Assembly: GCA_024449915.1 (NCBI GenBank)
Contig: JAMZAV010000151.1
Coordinates: 620,001 to 684,000 of the forward strand
Reading direction: 5' to 3'
DNA from: Sweltsa coloradensis
Lineage: Eukaryota; Arthropoda; Insecta; Plecoptera; Chloroperlidae
DNA length: 64,000 nucleotides
Part shown: positions 24,226 through 36,040 of the stretch, in pieces
Layout: each line of letters starts with the position of its first letter
Position numbering within the stretch: the stretch's first letter is position 1
Position numbers and translations under genes: made by a program
Notes under the pieces: generated by a model
Told to the model about the DNA's origin: nothing
The model's database searches: none
Seen by the model: the letters and a program-made list of their open reading frames with translations, nothing else

Positions 24226-24481
24226 TGCCCCTGGGGTAGGGGTTGGGCCCGTGGATTCCCACGAGTCCCCACAGAGCCCAAACTGTATGAAAAATTACGA
24301 AAAAATAGTTGGACAACCAACCTAATTTCCCATGATGAACCACTAGCCCTAAGCTTTCCAAATTGACGGCATCAGCGGTCAGCCACTAACCTCGAAGGCC
24401 CAGGACCACCCAGGACCTACGCCTATTTGCTTGACAAAGTTCATATTTGTTGACAAATTTAATTGGAGGAGTGTCACTCAC
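24226..24481 (-). other. 5' end of catalase intron 1
   Basis: This sequence lies just downstream of exon 1 (minus strand); the intron starts GTGAGTG at 24481. No feature is seen. Confidence 0.5.
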
Positions 24482-24538
24482 CTTCTTCTCCTTTAGGTAC
24501 GATTTAAGTTGGTCCGATGCTGGATCTCGCGAAGCCAT
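24482..24538 (-). CDS. CAT: Catalase, coding exon 1 (start codon)
   Basis: The exon encodes the N terminus MASRDPASDQLKSYLKEKK, 19 codons, ending at an AAG/GTGAGT donor in phase 0. Animal catalases typically begin with a short SRDPASDQ arm, so the start codon is secure. The next coding exon is 18.5 kb away at 6006. This entry closes the 5' end of the gene; no other methionine upstream is in frame without a stop nearby. Confidence 0.95.
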
Positions 24539-24599
24539 GATTAAGCAGATTTTTTAATCTGTTTCACAAAAACCTCAAGGTACACTGACAGTGGTTACT

Positions 24600-24650
24600 A
24601 GTAGCCGACTGAACAACATCAGCGCTCGGCCGCCATAAATATAGACTCCG
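24600..24650 (-). promoter_or_regulatory. Probable catalase core promoter
   Basis: About 100 bp upstream of the catalase ATG the minus strand reads CTATATTTATGGCGGCC, a TATA-like box next to a GC-rich stretch. A start site ~30 bp downstream would give a 5' UTR of ~70 nt. A five-codon upstream frame (24619-24636) would only matter if transcription started further upstream. Confidence 0.35.
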
Positions 24651-24917
24651 CGCACCGCCTTCTATAGACGACGAAATATTGCGTTCGAAAAATCATCTCT
24701 CTTCACCGGTTCACGCCGTGATATTTGAGCGGTATTTACAAAATTGTTAGAACAACATTATTATGCACTACACACTGTCCGTTTGTTATTGAACATGAGC
24801 GTAGTAAGTTTGACAAGTAATAACATTTGTATTAGCAGAAAACATTACAGATTCATGCCAGCATTCATGGGCCGCAAACAAACGCGCACACAAGGGGGAG
24901 ATTAAAATTTTGAGAGT
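24651..24917. other. Upstream flank of catalase
   Basis: No recognised element before the TTAA site at 24918. The last ~20 bp appear to belong to the LINE fragment continued at 26420. Confidence 0.4.
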
Positions 24918-24921
24918 TTAA

Positions 24922-26415
24922 CCCTTGGTTAACCACCTGTTTCTGAGAAGCATAACTAACCACCTGGGGCGCGGCAGGACCCCTTGTGTTTGCCAGGTTT
25001 CAGATTTTGGAACCTAAATTCGTCAGGAATTAATGTTTGAACCTTTCTGATGACCACTTAGTGTTTCAAGAGTTAAAATTCGCGAAAATTTTAGTTTTTC
25101 TTTCAGCTTGAAATTTTTTTGAAAAATCTGAAAAAAAAACGCAATGTTGTCAATTTTGTCAAATTCGAGTCCATTTTTTAACTTTTTTTTCCATTGATGT
25201 TTAATGTAGGCCTATGATTGATTGAATTCCATTTCACAAAAAGTTTTCCCTTTTTTGTTTACTTTGGTGAAATTTTGACCAATCCCCCCCCCCTCACTTG
25301 AATTGACCTTTTTCATTCATATTTATATGTATGATTTTTTTAATATTATATATATATATCAATTTACATGAAAAATATGGTTATTTGGTGAGGGTGAAAT
25401 TCATTGATAAAAATTTTTGCCTATGTAAAAACACTTGAAAATGTAGTACGTAAGTAGCCACCTGGGGTCCTTTGAATCCCCGCGAGGTTCGTGGAGAGTA
25501 ATACGTAACCATGAAGACCGGGCTCCAACTGAATTTTCATTGGTTAGATGTAACTTGAAGGTACTGAGACTCACAGTAAGCCACGCCCATAGATGCGCTC
25601 ATGGCTAAGCAATAAATGTTGACTGGGGGCCGCATTGCCCCCAGGGCCCCGATTCATGTACATTTATCCCGGGGATAAGTGGTATAAGGACGGTATAATG
25701 CAGGACATGGCAGGATAAGGCCTGGTTAAGTCTGAGCAACTCTCATCCAATCAGAAATTTTCAATCCAACAACAAGTACAACAAATGTTTTTTCCACTGC
25801 ATTCCACAGCCATGTAAATCAGCAGATTTGCAAAAGAACACTGAAAATTTGCACCATCTTTTGTTTTACATTTTTATTTATTGACAGAAGATTGCGTGAC
25901 ATCATTAAAAGAAAAGAAAAGGCGTATTATTGCCGTAAATTTTGGAATAGCCTAGGACTATCATACTATTGTTCATCTGCATAAGGCTTTTAGTAATCAA
26001 AACTAGTTATTTGTGCGGGATGTGTGTCAAAACATGGTCGTGCAGGCCTAGGGTTGCCTAGGAGAGGCCAAGGGCTTGTCAAACGTGTTATGTTAGTATT
26101 AATTGTATCTAGTCCTATAGCCTAATCGAACTTTAGGCCTACACTGTTGTATTATGAATAATTTTCTACATCTGGGCCTAGGCCCGAGACGGTTTCTGAT
26201 TTGTTTTATGAGAGTAATGATAACTTTTCTCGTTTTACACATAGACGCAAAATTTAAAATGTCCGCCATCTGTTTACGTATTTTCTTATCCCCGTGCGAG
26301 GCGGGATAAGTCTTCATGAATTGGATTCGGAGTTATACCGCACTTATACCACCTAACTCTGCTTATACCGGGATAAAAATGTACATGAATCGGGGCCCAG
26401 GTGGTTAACCAAGGG
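24922..26415. mobile_element. piggyBac-like element (non-autonomous)
   Basis: Perfect inverted ends CCCTTGGTTAACCACCTG lie directly inside TTAA sites (24918-24921 and 26416-26419), as expected for piggyBac superfamily insertions. The 1.49-kb body has no transposase frame. Part of its length is a nested element (25644-26398). It entered LINE sequence: the flanks join across a single TTAA to give a frame reading FKYLGIIDN. Confidence 0.85.
25644..26398. mobile_element. Nested element with GGGCCCCGATTCATG ends
   Basis: Inverted ends GGGCCCCGATTCATGTACAT and its complement (~28 bp with one mismatch region) bound 755 bp inside the piggyBac-like element. Possible CCAGG flanks are ambiguous because they overlap the ends. 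Subterminal GGATAAG and TTATACC blocks are repeated inverted. No coding capacity; the superfamily is not assigned. Confidence 0.7.
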
Positions 26416-26419
26416 TTAA

Positions 26420-27045
26420 ATATTTGGGAATAATTGACAATACACTTAAATTTAAATTACATGAACATTGTTTAATTTAAAAAATTGAAAAGAAAATAGA
26501 TTATCTGAGAAGAATTGGAGGCAAACTTACTAGTTGGACAAGAACTGTGGTATATAATTTGTAATATAAAGCCTCATTTTGAATATTGTGCTACAGTGCT
26601 GTATCAAGTTAATAAAAATGATTAAGATAAATTGCAGATTCTACAAAATAAAACCATGAGGTGTACTATAAAATGTGGGAGATTAATGCCTATAAAGAGT
26701 ATGTTAAATATTCATTGGTATTTGTTTTCATTTTTTTATTTTCAAAATTAAAAATAATTTAATGTCAAATTATTTAGTAGAAAAACTGACTGTGATATGA
26801 AGAATGTACTTGTTTTAATACAGGGGGATCTGTTGTTTGCAACTCTTTTCGGATCATGTGTAATTAAAAAAAATTGCAAAAAAAAAAAACTATTTTCTCG
26901 AGTGTAAAAGCGTCGAGTGACTGTAAAAGAGTTTAATAAACTTTCAGTTGAGATTAAAAGAGTAAAAAGTGAAGGATTGTTTGAATCTAAAGTAAATGTA
27001 TTAAATGGGTACAACAGCAGGTTTTATAGAACTGGTACATATTTA
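26420..27045 (+). pseudogene. LINE reverse transcriptase C-terminal fragment
   Basis: A broken frame reads KYLGIIDNTLKFK, then KKIDYLRRIGGKLTSWTRTV, then QILQNKTMR and PIKSMLNI, the usual C-terminal thumb/tail of a non-LTR retrotransposon ORF2. Several stops and a frameshift are present. The tail (VKEFNKLSVEIKRVKSEGLF, from 26923) is in another frame. It is followed by a (TA)n tract at about 27053-27080. Confidence 0.75.
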
Positions 27046-27081
27046 AAAAAAAAATATATATATATATATATATATTATATA

Positions 27082-27745
27082 TTAAGCGAGCGAAGCGAGC
27101 GTTTCCATTTGACTCTGCCGGAAAAATTAGTCACTGGTTTTGTTTTGTTTTTTTTGTTTGTATGTCTCGCCATAACGTTCGAACGGAGGCTCGGATCGAG
27201 TTGAAATTTTGACCATCCGCAAGCTTCGTTCTCGATTGAATGCCATTAGTTTTGTGGAATCGAAAGTTTTTTTTTTCAAACTAAACGGCGACAAAATCTG
27301 AGATAGCCAAATCATTTAGAATGTCCGTCCGGTCACGAATATGTTAATTTTATTTTGATCCGATAAGTAGTGTAGATGGAAATTACATTAGGCCTATAAC
27401 AAAAGTAACGTTGCCATGGCAACGAAAAGACGCGCGAAGTTTCTAATGCACTGCCACCTAGAAGTAATCAAAATACTTTCGAGGAAGCAGTCTATTATTT
27501 GTCAACAAAGAGTTTAAATAGTTTTCCCAAGGAGTCAAGGTCCTCTAGATGGCGGCGGATTTTAACCACAAAGTAAAGGTTTACACACGGGTTTACCCAA
27601 ATACCTTGGCAATAATAAATAATATTGGAAACATGGCCCTGTGGACAGCGAACGTCACAAATTTAAAAATTTAAAAAAATGTGAAATGTGGGTCTAGCTA
27701 TAGCACGTGCTCGCTTATCAACGCGTCCAACTGAGCATTTCCTAG
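27082..27745 (+). mobile_element. Helentron-like element, subfamily B
   Basis: The 5' end TTAAGCGAGCGAAGCG is mirrored by GTGCTCGCTTA about 35 nt inside the 3' end, and the element finishes AGCATTTCCTAG before a host T. The overall plan matches family A, but most internal sequence is different. The core region has CGTTCGAACGGAGGCTCGGA and GAGTTGAAATTTTGACCATC, a diverged relative of the family-A core. Confidence 0.7.
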
Positions 27746-27949
27746 TTTATTAATTGATTATTAAGTTTATATTATGAAATGTCAAATGTAAAATGTTGTG
27801 ATGATTGTATTATGTGATATGATTGTACGTATAACTTGTAAATTTACTATTTAGCCAGAAAAACTAAACTAAACAAAACGTTTTCAAACCACCTAGGAAA
27901 CGAGCCAAATCATACATATGAGAGCCAAGCTTTCAATTTCCCCCTGTTA

Positions 27950-28330
27950 TTGGATGAGCGTACAAGTGTGTGTAAAAATACTTCTATTTGGCTACCCTGA
28001 AAAAATAGCTCTGGGTTCTTTAAAAAAAATGTTTGTTAATTGCTCTCTACCTGACAACGGTTACTCCGATGTTGATTAAATTTTCAGGAGACCTTCAAAA
28101 TCTCTAAACTGCTACGTTTATGGGTAGAATACAAAGTCTTTTGAAAATTGACCTTTTACGAATTTGAGTACAAAAATGATGTTTCTCTCATAGTGGTCGT
28201 TTTAGTCATTGTCATCGTTCATCGTCGTCAAGAAGGGGGGTTCCCGGACAAGAAAAACATCTGCATGTCAAACGCGTGTGACCAATTTGAAACGAAAACA
28301 AAATGGCATTTTTAAGTGGCATGATTCGTT
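27950..28330 (+). mobile_element. Degenerate Helentron-like fragment
   Basis: It begins TTGGATGAGCGTAC and holds a decayed core (ACCTTCAAAATCTCTAAACT, about 28092-28111). No CTAG 3' end was found. Confidence 0.5.
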
Positions 28331-28342
28331 GCTCATTGCCCA

Positions 28343-28640
28343 TTGAAACTTAAAGGGCTCAAACCCTTGTACAATTCGGACTGCTTATCTAACTTTGATT
28401 CGGCCTGTCATCCTTATGGTGTCCCTGCTTGGTATCCGACTAAAAGAGCTAACTTTACGCAGCTGGAGGCAATTCAAAACCGTGCTACAAAGGCTTTATT
28501 TTTTCAGATAGTGCAACACATTCTTGCGACCTTCCTTCCATTGAGAATTTCTGCAAAGAAATAGATGTGAAGTTTCTTCGACAACAAATCACCACTGGTT
28601 CTGCAAATTTGAATCCATTTCATCGCATCACTCTAGAAAA
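28343..28640 (+). pseudogene. LINE tail fragment
   Basis: The frame contains FDSACHPYGVPAWYPTK and FTQLEAIQNRATKALF, the pattern found near the C terminus of LINE ORF2 proteins (LEAIQNRATK). It is short and open at both ends, with a frameshift near 28500. Confidence 0.6.
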
Positions 28641-29580
28641 TAAACCTTGAAGACGTAATCCTGGCCAGAAACTTTGATCATCCCTCCTCGTTCCAGGAAG
28701 TACCGGATTTGAATCTTGCCAATGGCAATAGTGACTTGAAAGTTTTTCAATGTTTTCCTCATTTGTTATGCATTTGTTAGTCCTCTTTTTTCCCGCTCGA
28801 GCGATTTTATAACTCACAATATAAGATAAGGCTCCAAGAGCATTTTGACTGTCACTAAATGTTACCAAACTCATTGTTTTCACACTATCTAGAAGGTCAT
28901 GTAGCATGCATTGGGAAAACTGTACATGCTTATTTTTTAATTTTTTTTTCAAGCATACAGAACACAAGCGGTGACTTTTATGGACTAGTCCAAATGTATG
29001 AGGTTCCGTGATTTCTATTCATTATTTGTATATCCGAGTAATTTCAGTGTTGATTTATATCTAGAAATGTTGTGTGAACCCTGATTATACAGTGTTACTG
29101 TTATCTAAAGTTTATTTCGTGTAGTTGGTGAGTAAATACATTTTAATATCTTGTATTTTACAAAAAAAGTTGAACTGACAAACATAAAACAGGAGAAGAT
29201 TCAACGACATCTTGTTTTGTTTGATGATCAAAGAGCTTAAAGGTAGTAAAGATAGAAATTGCTTTGTTTACATCCAAGTGCAAGATGAAGACTGCTAGTC
29301 ATTCAATGTTATTTCTGGCTTTCTTCATGTTCGTTATACTGAGAGGATTTTTTAATTGGTCTGATCAGCAACTAAAACACAATGAGGATTCTTTGTTCAT
29401 GGGTCATGAAACATTCGTTTGGACCTCTAAGGTACAGACCGTGTGCAAACCTGTGTAATCTCAAGTTTCACATGTTGTGCGGCAAATCTTAGTCATGGTA
29501 TGCGACAGAGGATTAACTATTCGAGTTGCTCTAATTCATCCACTGGTATGAGCAAAGTTAAGAGATGTACTTTAGCCTCA
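28641..29580. other. AT-rich sequence before the 29.6-kb LINE
   Basis: No supported gene. The frame at 29264-29458 has a hydrophobic stretch near its start but nothing else. It may be 5' sequence of the LINE. Confidence 0.35.
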
Positions 29581-29703
29581 TCCTATAATCTTAGAAGTTA
29601 ATGGATTAATTCCTGAAATTGCACTGTTACTAGCATTATGTGGTGATATTCACGTGAACCCAGGCCCTACAGTCAATCAGCAAAAAGCTGAAAATGATTT
29701 GTC

Positions 29704-30337
29704 CAGTGGCGGATACAGGGGGGGCGGTGGGGCGATCGCCCCCCCCATGATTCTTTAAAAATTAAAAAAAAAATGATTTTATTATTTTATTGTGCACGCA
29801 CCAAATGCACTCTAAAAACCTGATTTTCAAAATTTTCGCCTGCGGCGCTATTTATTTAAAACTCCCAATAAAAATCAACTTTCCTTTATGATGACAGAAA
29901 TAATCAGTTTGCCTCTGAAATGTGTCTGCATCAGTGTACTTCGATTTATTAAGTTGTCCTCCTATGTGAATCGTTTTTTAACTAAATAGGATAGACGTTT
30001 AATAAATAAATAAAATGATGAATTGAAATAAAATCAAACGTTTATAATAATGTTGCAATCTAGGCCAATGCCCCGTAAATTGTAAGCTCGACATGACGAC
30101 CAAAACAAATTGGTGCACACAAACTACATTGTTTCCGTATTACATTCTGCTCACCACTTTTTTCTAAAACGCACCAAATGCACTCTAAAAGCCTGATTTT
30201 CAAAAATTTTGCCTGCGGCGCAATTGATGGAGGGCTCCGCCCCCCATACCCCCGTGCGTCCACGCTTAGTCCCTTTCCCACGACTGTACATGCACACGCA
30301 AATCGCCCCCCCATGATTATGTCCTAGATCGCCACTG
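29704..30337. mobile_element. hAT-like element in LINE, 8-bp duplication GATTTGTC
   Basis: A 634-bp element with CAGTGGCG / CGCCACTG ends is flanked by perfect GATTTGTC copies (29696-29703, 30338-30345). It interrupts the LINE endonuclease frame, and removal with one target copy restores it. Two copies of the GCGCCGCAGGCG module are present on the minus strand. No transposase is encoded. Confidence 0.93.
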
Positions 30338-32379
30338 GATTTGTCTGTTTATTACATGAATGCCAGAAGTATTTCAGGTACTGATAAACTTAGTGAGTTC
30401 AACATGTTTTTTGCGGACAACAATGAATGTGATATCTTTTGTATAACTGAATCATGGCTGCACGAACATATTTATGAGAATGAAGTCCTAGATAACAGTC
30501 AATATGAGGTTCATAGAAAAGATCGCATTCCAAGTGCAGGTAAAGCGAAAGGAGGGGAGTTCTTATTGCTGTCAGCACAAAAGTGACTTCTAATCGATGG
30601 GAGGAGTTCGAAACGGCGGACTTAGAAATGATGTGGGTTGAAATAAAAACGAACCTAAAATCCAGTCTATATGTAGGGTGAGTTTATATCCCTAAGGCAA
30701 CACCATTGCTCATTGAAAAGGTTAGGGACAACGTTTTGAAATTGGAAGCAACACTTCGATATACGGACAATATAATGTTGTGTGGTGACTTTAATTTACC
30801 AGATATTACTTGGAAGGCTAAACATCAAGAAGACTCAACTGACCTGGACCCGATTACCAACAGAAACTCTGTAGTGAACCAGATGTTCATTGAATTTATA
30901 AGTGAAGCCAACCTATTACAAAATGTCTCGTTTCCCACCAGTAATAACCACTTCCTTGATCTATTATTTGTTAATAATCCGGACGCCTAGGTTACCGTCA
31001 CAAACGTTGAACCAGCAGTTATTTCTGATCATTTACCATTTTTGTGTCATCTTGTTTTTCCACATATGAAATTGAACGACACACCATCAGGACGTGAGAC
31101 ATATAACTGGAGGAAGGCTGACTTAAATAAACTTCGTGATAATCTAAATGAGTGTGACTGGGATAGAATGGACATATTGACAGATGTGAACGACAAGTGT
31201 GACTTATTCTATAATCTTTTGAACACAACAATAGCCAAAACAGTGCCGGTGACTAAAGTCAACAACAATAAATATCCAGTGTGGTATGATAAACATGTTC
31301 TTGCGGCATTAAAACGCAAGAACAGAGCTCATCAAATGTTCAAAAGAACTGGTTTGGATTGTCATAAAGTTGATCATCAAAATTATAGAACTAACTTCAA
31401 GCAACTAAAAAACATGAAATATCGTCAATACCTTCACAACTTTGAAGCAAAAATTCCAGAAAACCCCAATTATTGTGGAGCTTTGTCAAGAGAAAAACTA
31501 GATCAAGGAGGATACCTACCGAAGTGAAATATAATGGTATTACTGCGAAAAGTGTAGAATCGTGCTGTCACCTTTTTTCGGAGTTTTTTAAAACAACTTT
31601 TACTCCGAAATCACAAGGAAATGTGGTTCTACCTAATCTCTCTGATCAGATTGACAGTGAACTGTCCAGTTTCAATGTTTCTTGTGTGGAAGATAGCCTT
31701 GGCAAACTTGTCAATGGCAAATCGCCTGGGCCAGATAAAATACCGGTAAATGTGATAAAACATTGTAGAAATGCATTATCTATTCCACTGTCAAAAATAT
31801 TTAACTGTGCTTTAAATGAAGGAACTTATCCCTCTCGATGGAAACATGCTAACGTTACACCCGTTTTAAAGAAAGGAAGAAAAAACTCAGTGACTAATTA
31901 TCGGCCTATTTCGTTATTAGCCATATTTTCAAAAGTTTTTGAAGGTCTCATTTCTAAAAGATTAAATAATCACGTGGCAGACTACATATCACCAAGCCAG
32001 CATGGATTTGTGAAAACGAAATCAACGGTTACTATCTTACTGAATTCACCCACGATATTGCAACGTCCTTAAACTCAGGTGTTCAAGTTGATGCTGTTTA
32101 CACGGACTTCAGTAAAGCTTTTGACAGTGTTGATCACGATCTTCTCCTATTTAAATTAAAATCCTATGGAATTACCGGTAAAATTCATCAATTACTTGAA
32201 AGCTACCTTACTGGACGAACTCAGTCAGTTGTCATTGATACAACAAGATCATCTTCTGAAAGCGTAACATCTGGAGTGACGCAAGGTTCAATTTTGGGTC
32301 CACTACTCTTTACCCTGTTTGTGAATGACATACCGTCTTGTTTTATGTCATCGAGCTGTTTAATGTTTGCTGATGATCT

Positions 32380-33848
32380 TTGGATGAACGTAGCGAGCGA
32401 AGCGAAGATTCCATTTTACTACACTGGAGAAAAAAATCCGGAATGTTTTTTTTTTTTTTCTTCTTTTTTTCTTTTTGTATTTTTGTCTGTTTGTCCACAC
32501 GATTCCGGCTAAACCGATACTCCGATTGCGATGAAATTTTATGGAGGCCTTCGAAATCTCTGAACTTAGAACTGCCACGTTTTTGAGCGCAATCGGAAAT
32601 TTTTTTCTCATAAAAATCGCAATTTTAAGATTTTTTTCGATTTTAAAAAAATTTCTTCGACTTATAACACCTACATGCTTTATCCGATTTTAATGATTTT
32701 TGCACAGAACCTTTATTCCATGAATTAAGATATTCTTGTGAAATTTGAGCGCAATTGAAAAAATATTTATCATAAAAATCGAAATTTTACGGGTTTTTTC
32801 TTTTTTTAAACAATTCTTTGACTTATAACACCTACATGCTTTATCCGATTGAAATGATTTTTTCGCAAAACCTTAATTTTATGAATTAATATATTATTGT
32901 TAAATTTGAGCGCAATCAAAAAATATTTTTCTTAAAACAATTTCAATTTTACGATTTTTTTTCAACAATTACGATTAATTAAAAAAAATTAAGTTAATTT
33001 TTTATTTTATTTAATTTAATTTAAAAAAATTTCAATTTAATAATGATTTTTCCACAGAACAACAGAAAATTCGCATAACACATGGCAGCTCAATGCACCA
33101 ATTACGCTCATCCAACAACGCGGCGGGACTTAAGCGTTTTCCTAGCAGTGGCGAAGCGTGACTATTTTACAGGGTAGACATTGGTAGACACAGGCACAAA
33201 TTTAACACAGCTAGGGGGTTTGGGGGGCGGAGCCCCCCAACTTTAGCGCCGCAGGCGAAAATTTTGAAAATCGGGTTTTGTGAATGTGTTTGGAGCCTTC
33301 TAGACAAAAGTTGTGGTTTGAAAGCAATACAGAAATATCGTTGTTTTTGTACAGTAAAAACTTAATTTAAGTCGATCCTACTTATTAGATTTTTGCATTC
33401 ATGTCAGAATCAGAATACCTGTATTGAAGCATCTATAACTTGTTTCCTCAGTCAATACTCAAATATAGCTGTAGGGCCGCACAATGAAACAAATGTATCC
33501 ATGCGCACAACAATTGAAAATGCCGATGCAGCCGAAACACGAGCTGAAGCGCGAGGAGACATGTCTCATTTGCCTATGCTATTTGCGAAGAAGGAGGGGA
33601 AGTGGAGGGGAGTGGACAAGCGCTGGGCCATAGAGTTATAGGTCTAAGAGGGGAAGGCTCGGAGACAGAATCCTAGTTGTCTCAAGAGCTTGCAGGCATG
33701 GAAATAGTCCACGTCCGCGCAGAATGGTAACGCGTTCATTCGTTGCTTTGCCCGCGTACGTTTAAAATATAATTTTTCTTCTTCTTTTTTTTAAGTAGGG
33801 TAGACACTGTCTCAATGCCTACCCCGACGCTTCGCCACTGTTTCCTAG
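32380..33848 (+). mobile_element. Helentron-like element, family A, in LINE catalytic site
   Basis: It begins TTGGATGAACGTAGCG and ends TTTCCTAG. It sits right after the catalytic FADD of the LINE; deleting it restores CTT AAG ATA in frame (T/T site, no duplication). The body has the core, three internal ~165-bp units and the inverted TTACGCTCATCCAA near the end. Its final 8 bp are duplicated around a hAT-like insertion at 33146-33840. Confidence 0.9.
33146..33840. mobile_element. hAT-like element at Helentron 3' end, duplication TTTCCTAG
   Basis: Ends CAGTGGCGAAGCG / CGCTTCGCCACTG (13 bp, perfect) bound 695 bp. The 8-bp target copies TTTCCTAG (33138-33145 and 33841-33848) are the last bases of the host Helentron-like element. 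The GGGGCGGAGCCCCCC box and the GCGCCGCAGGCG module lie near the left end. The open frame at 33393-33641 has no recognised domain. Confidence 0.93.
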
Positions 33849-34978
33849 TAAGATATATCGTCCAATACGAAGAGATGCCGACCGTGCCTGCCTACAGTCA
33901 GATCTGGACGCGCTTGCAGAATGGTGCAGAACATGGAAGCTTAATCTTAATGTATCTAAATGTGCAGTCATTACGTTTACTACAAAAACGAAACATGTTA
34001 AATTTCATATCTACACTCTCAGTGATCAGATTTTGGAAAGAGTCACTAAAGTCAAGGATTTAGGTGTCATCATATCTCATGATCTATCTTTTCAGAATCA
34101 CCTTTCTAACATTATTCCAAAATCATTTAGGTTGCTTGGTTTCTTAAGACGAAACTGCTCTAAAGAATTCTCCAAAACCACAATGCGGAAGTTGTACCTC
34201 TCTCTTGTTAGGCCTCATTTGGATTATGCTAGCTCTATTTGGAACCCATATCAAATCACCAAAATTCAGAATGTAGAAAGGGTCCAACAGTGTTTCATAA
34301 AACATCAATGCATAAAATGTAACATTCGATATCATAGAGTAGATTATGCACAACTTTGTAAAGATGCTAACCTAATGACGTTAGAAAACCGAAGGAACTA
34401 TTCTGACATGGTTTACCTTTACAAAATTGTAAATAATTTAACAAACACTAGTTCAATTCTTGGCAAATTAAAATTTTCATATACCTCCCAAACATACACG
34501 CCACCATAAAACTTTTCAACCAGCTCTAAGTCATCTCGACCTCCATAAAAATTCATGCATCAACAGATTGCAGCATTCATTTAATATGTTAAAACCTCTT
34601 GAAGAAACAGACATTAATCTCTACTCACAAAATATTTTTAAATATAAATCTGTGATCACTCAAGCTTTAGGATATTAACATTATAATTTACTCACTAGCT
34701 TATTTCCATCAGTCTCTTCTTTAATATGCATTTTTCATTTCTTTTCTTTCAAGAATATCTGTTATTTATTTTCATTGCTAATAATTTTGATAGTTTCACA
34801 TTTAAATTGAGGATTTCCAATATGTTTAAAAAGTTACAAGTATTATTTTGTACATATTGTATATTTTAATGTCAATAAGTTTATGTTTTCTATCCATAGG
34901 CTATGCTATGATTTACACTTGTGGAGTATTTGTACTCTGTTGTAATATGCATGATAATAAATAAAAAAAAAAAAAAAC

Positions 34979-36032
34979 TTATGTCTGCATAGTAGACGGG
35001 TTGTATTGTACGTGTTTGGTCTCTAAATGGCGGCGGAGAAGAGATAGGTTATTGAAAGATTGTCAGAGCAATAACACTGTAAATTAGATTAAACTTTGTT
35101 GTCACATAAATCAAAGTTCAATTATTTTTTTTATCATACCTATGTCATTTAGATATATTTATGTTCCTCTGTTTTTTCTGTGCATGAGCTATAGTACTGC
35201 AAGGTTCACTCACCGTTTGTGATTAACTGCTACAGAAACAGGTTTGGAAGTTAGGTTACTATAACAGAAGATAACTCTTCTTTTCTGACTCTTCTGATTT
35301 GCAGTGTCAATTAAATTTATAAAATAATAAAATATATTGCTATAGGACAGCCAGCATTAAAACGTTCTTCAGAAGTTAGCAGCTTTTAAAAAATTAGCAC
35401 GATTTAGATGCAACAGTTACAAATCATTTTTGGTTATGCTGGATTTATCACGTTACTCCTGGAAACTCCCCGCGTACCCGTCCTACAGCTAAACTCAAAG
35501 ACTCTCTGTTCCGGTATCTGTCTGCAAGTAGTCCGAACCGCTGACCAGATTACTCTTAACATTTTCAACAGACATCCGGGACCAGTTTTTTGGGGCTGTT
35601 AATTTTTTTTTTGCAAAATCTGTTATGATTTGTTTTAAACTAATAAGAAAGAAAAATTGAAAAAATTTGACCAGCGATGTCATTTGAGGAGCCACGTGCA
35701 TAAACCAGCTAACTGACATTATATATTTATTTAAATGTCTATCCTATTCATATAAAAAACTGATTTACAAAAGAGGACAAAGTTCTACAAAACACTATAG
35801 CATTATATTGCTTTTAGACACCAAAAATGTATTTTAGTAGTCTCTGGGAAAATGTTTTTTGTGAAATGTTTTCCTTTAATTTTTCTTTTATAAAATATAT
35901 AGATTTCGCTATGGAAATTTTTTAAGTGGAAATGCTCATTTTTCAATAGCGGTAACTCAATTGTCAGTTAGCTCATTAATACACGCGGCCCCTCAATTGT
36001 TTAAAATTGCCGTAACTATCTAAAGAATCAGA
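34979..36032. other. AT-rich sequence, nothing recognised
   Basis: No gene or clear repeat is supported downstream of the LINE poly(A). Confidence 0.4.
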
Positions 36033-36040
36033 GATGTGGC

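Larger units (their letters stand above)
29585..34978 (+). mobile_element. Non-LTR retrotransposon (APE/RT type), split by two insertions
   Basis: Removing two insertions (29704-30337 plus one target copy; 32380-33848) leaves a ~3.3-kb LINE. In order it shows LLLALCGDIHVNPGP, YYMNARSIS and ITESWLHE (apurinic endonuclease start), MLCGDFNLPDI, ISDHLPF (endonuclease end), NGKSPGPDKIP, NYRPISLLA, TDFSKAFDSVDHDLL, QGSILGPLLF, MFADD (32364-32378) and the thumb HLDYASSIWNPY. It ends in a poly(A) tract at 34963-34976. At least two stops (about 30690, 30988) and two frameshifts (about 31480, 32035) make it inactive; TQGS replaces the usual PQGS. The clade looks like CR1/Jockey. Confidence 0.9.

Noticed and set aside
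29264..29458. Small secreted-protein-like frame with a hydrophobic N-terminal stretch
   Set aside because: No cleavage context, homology or splice support; it lies just upstream of a decayed LINE.
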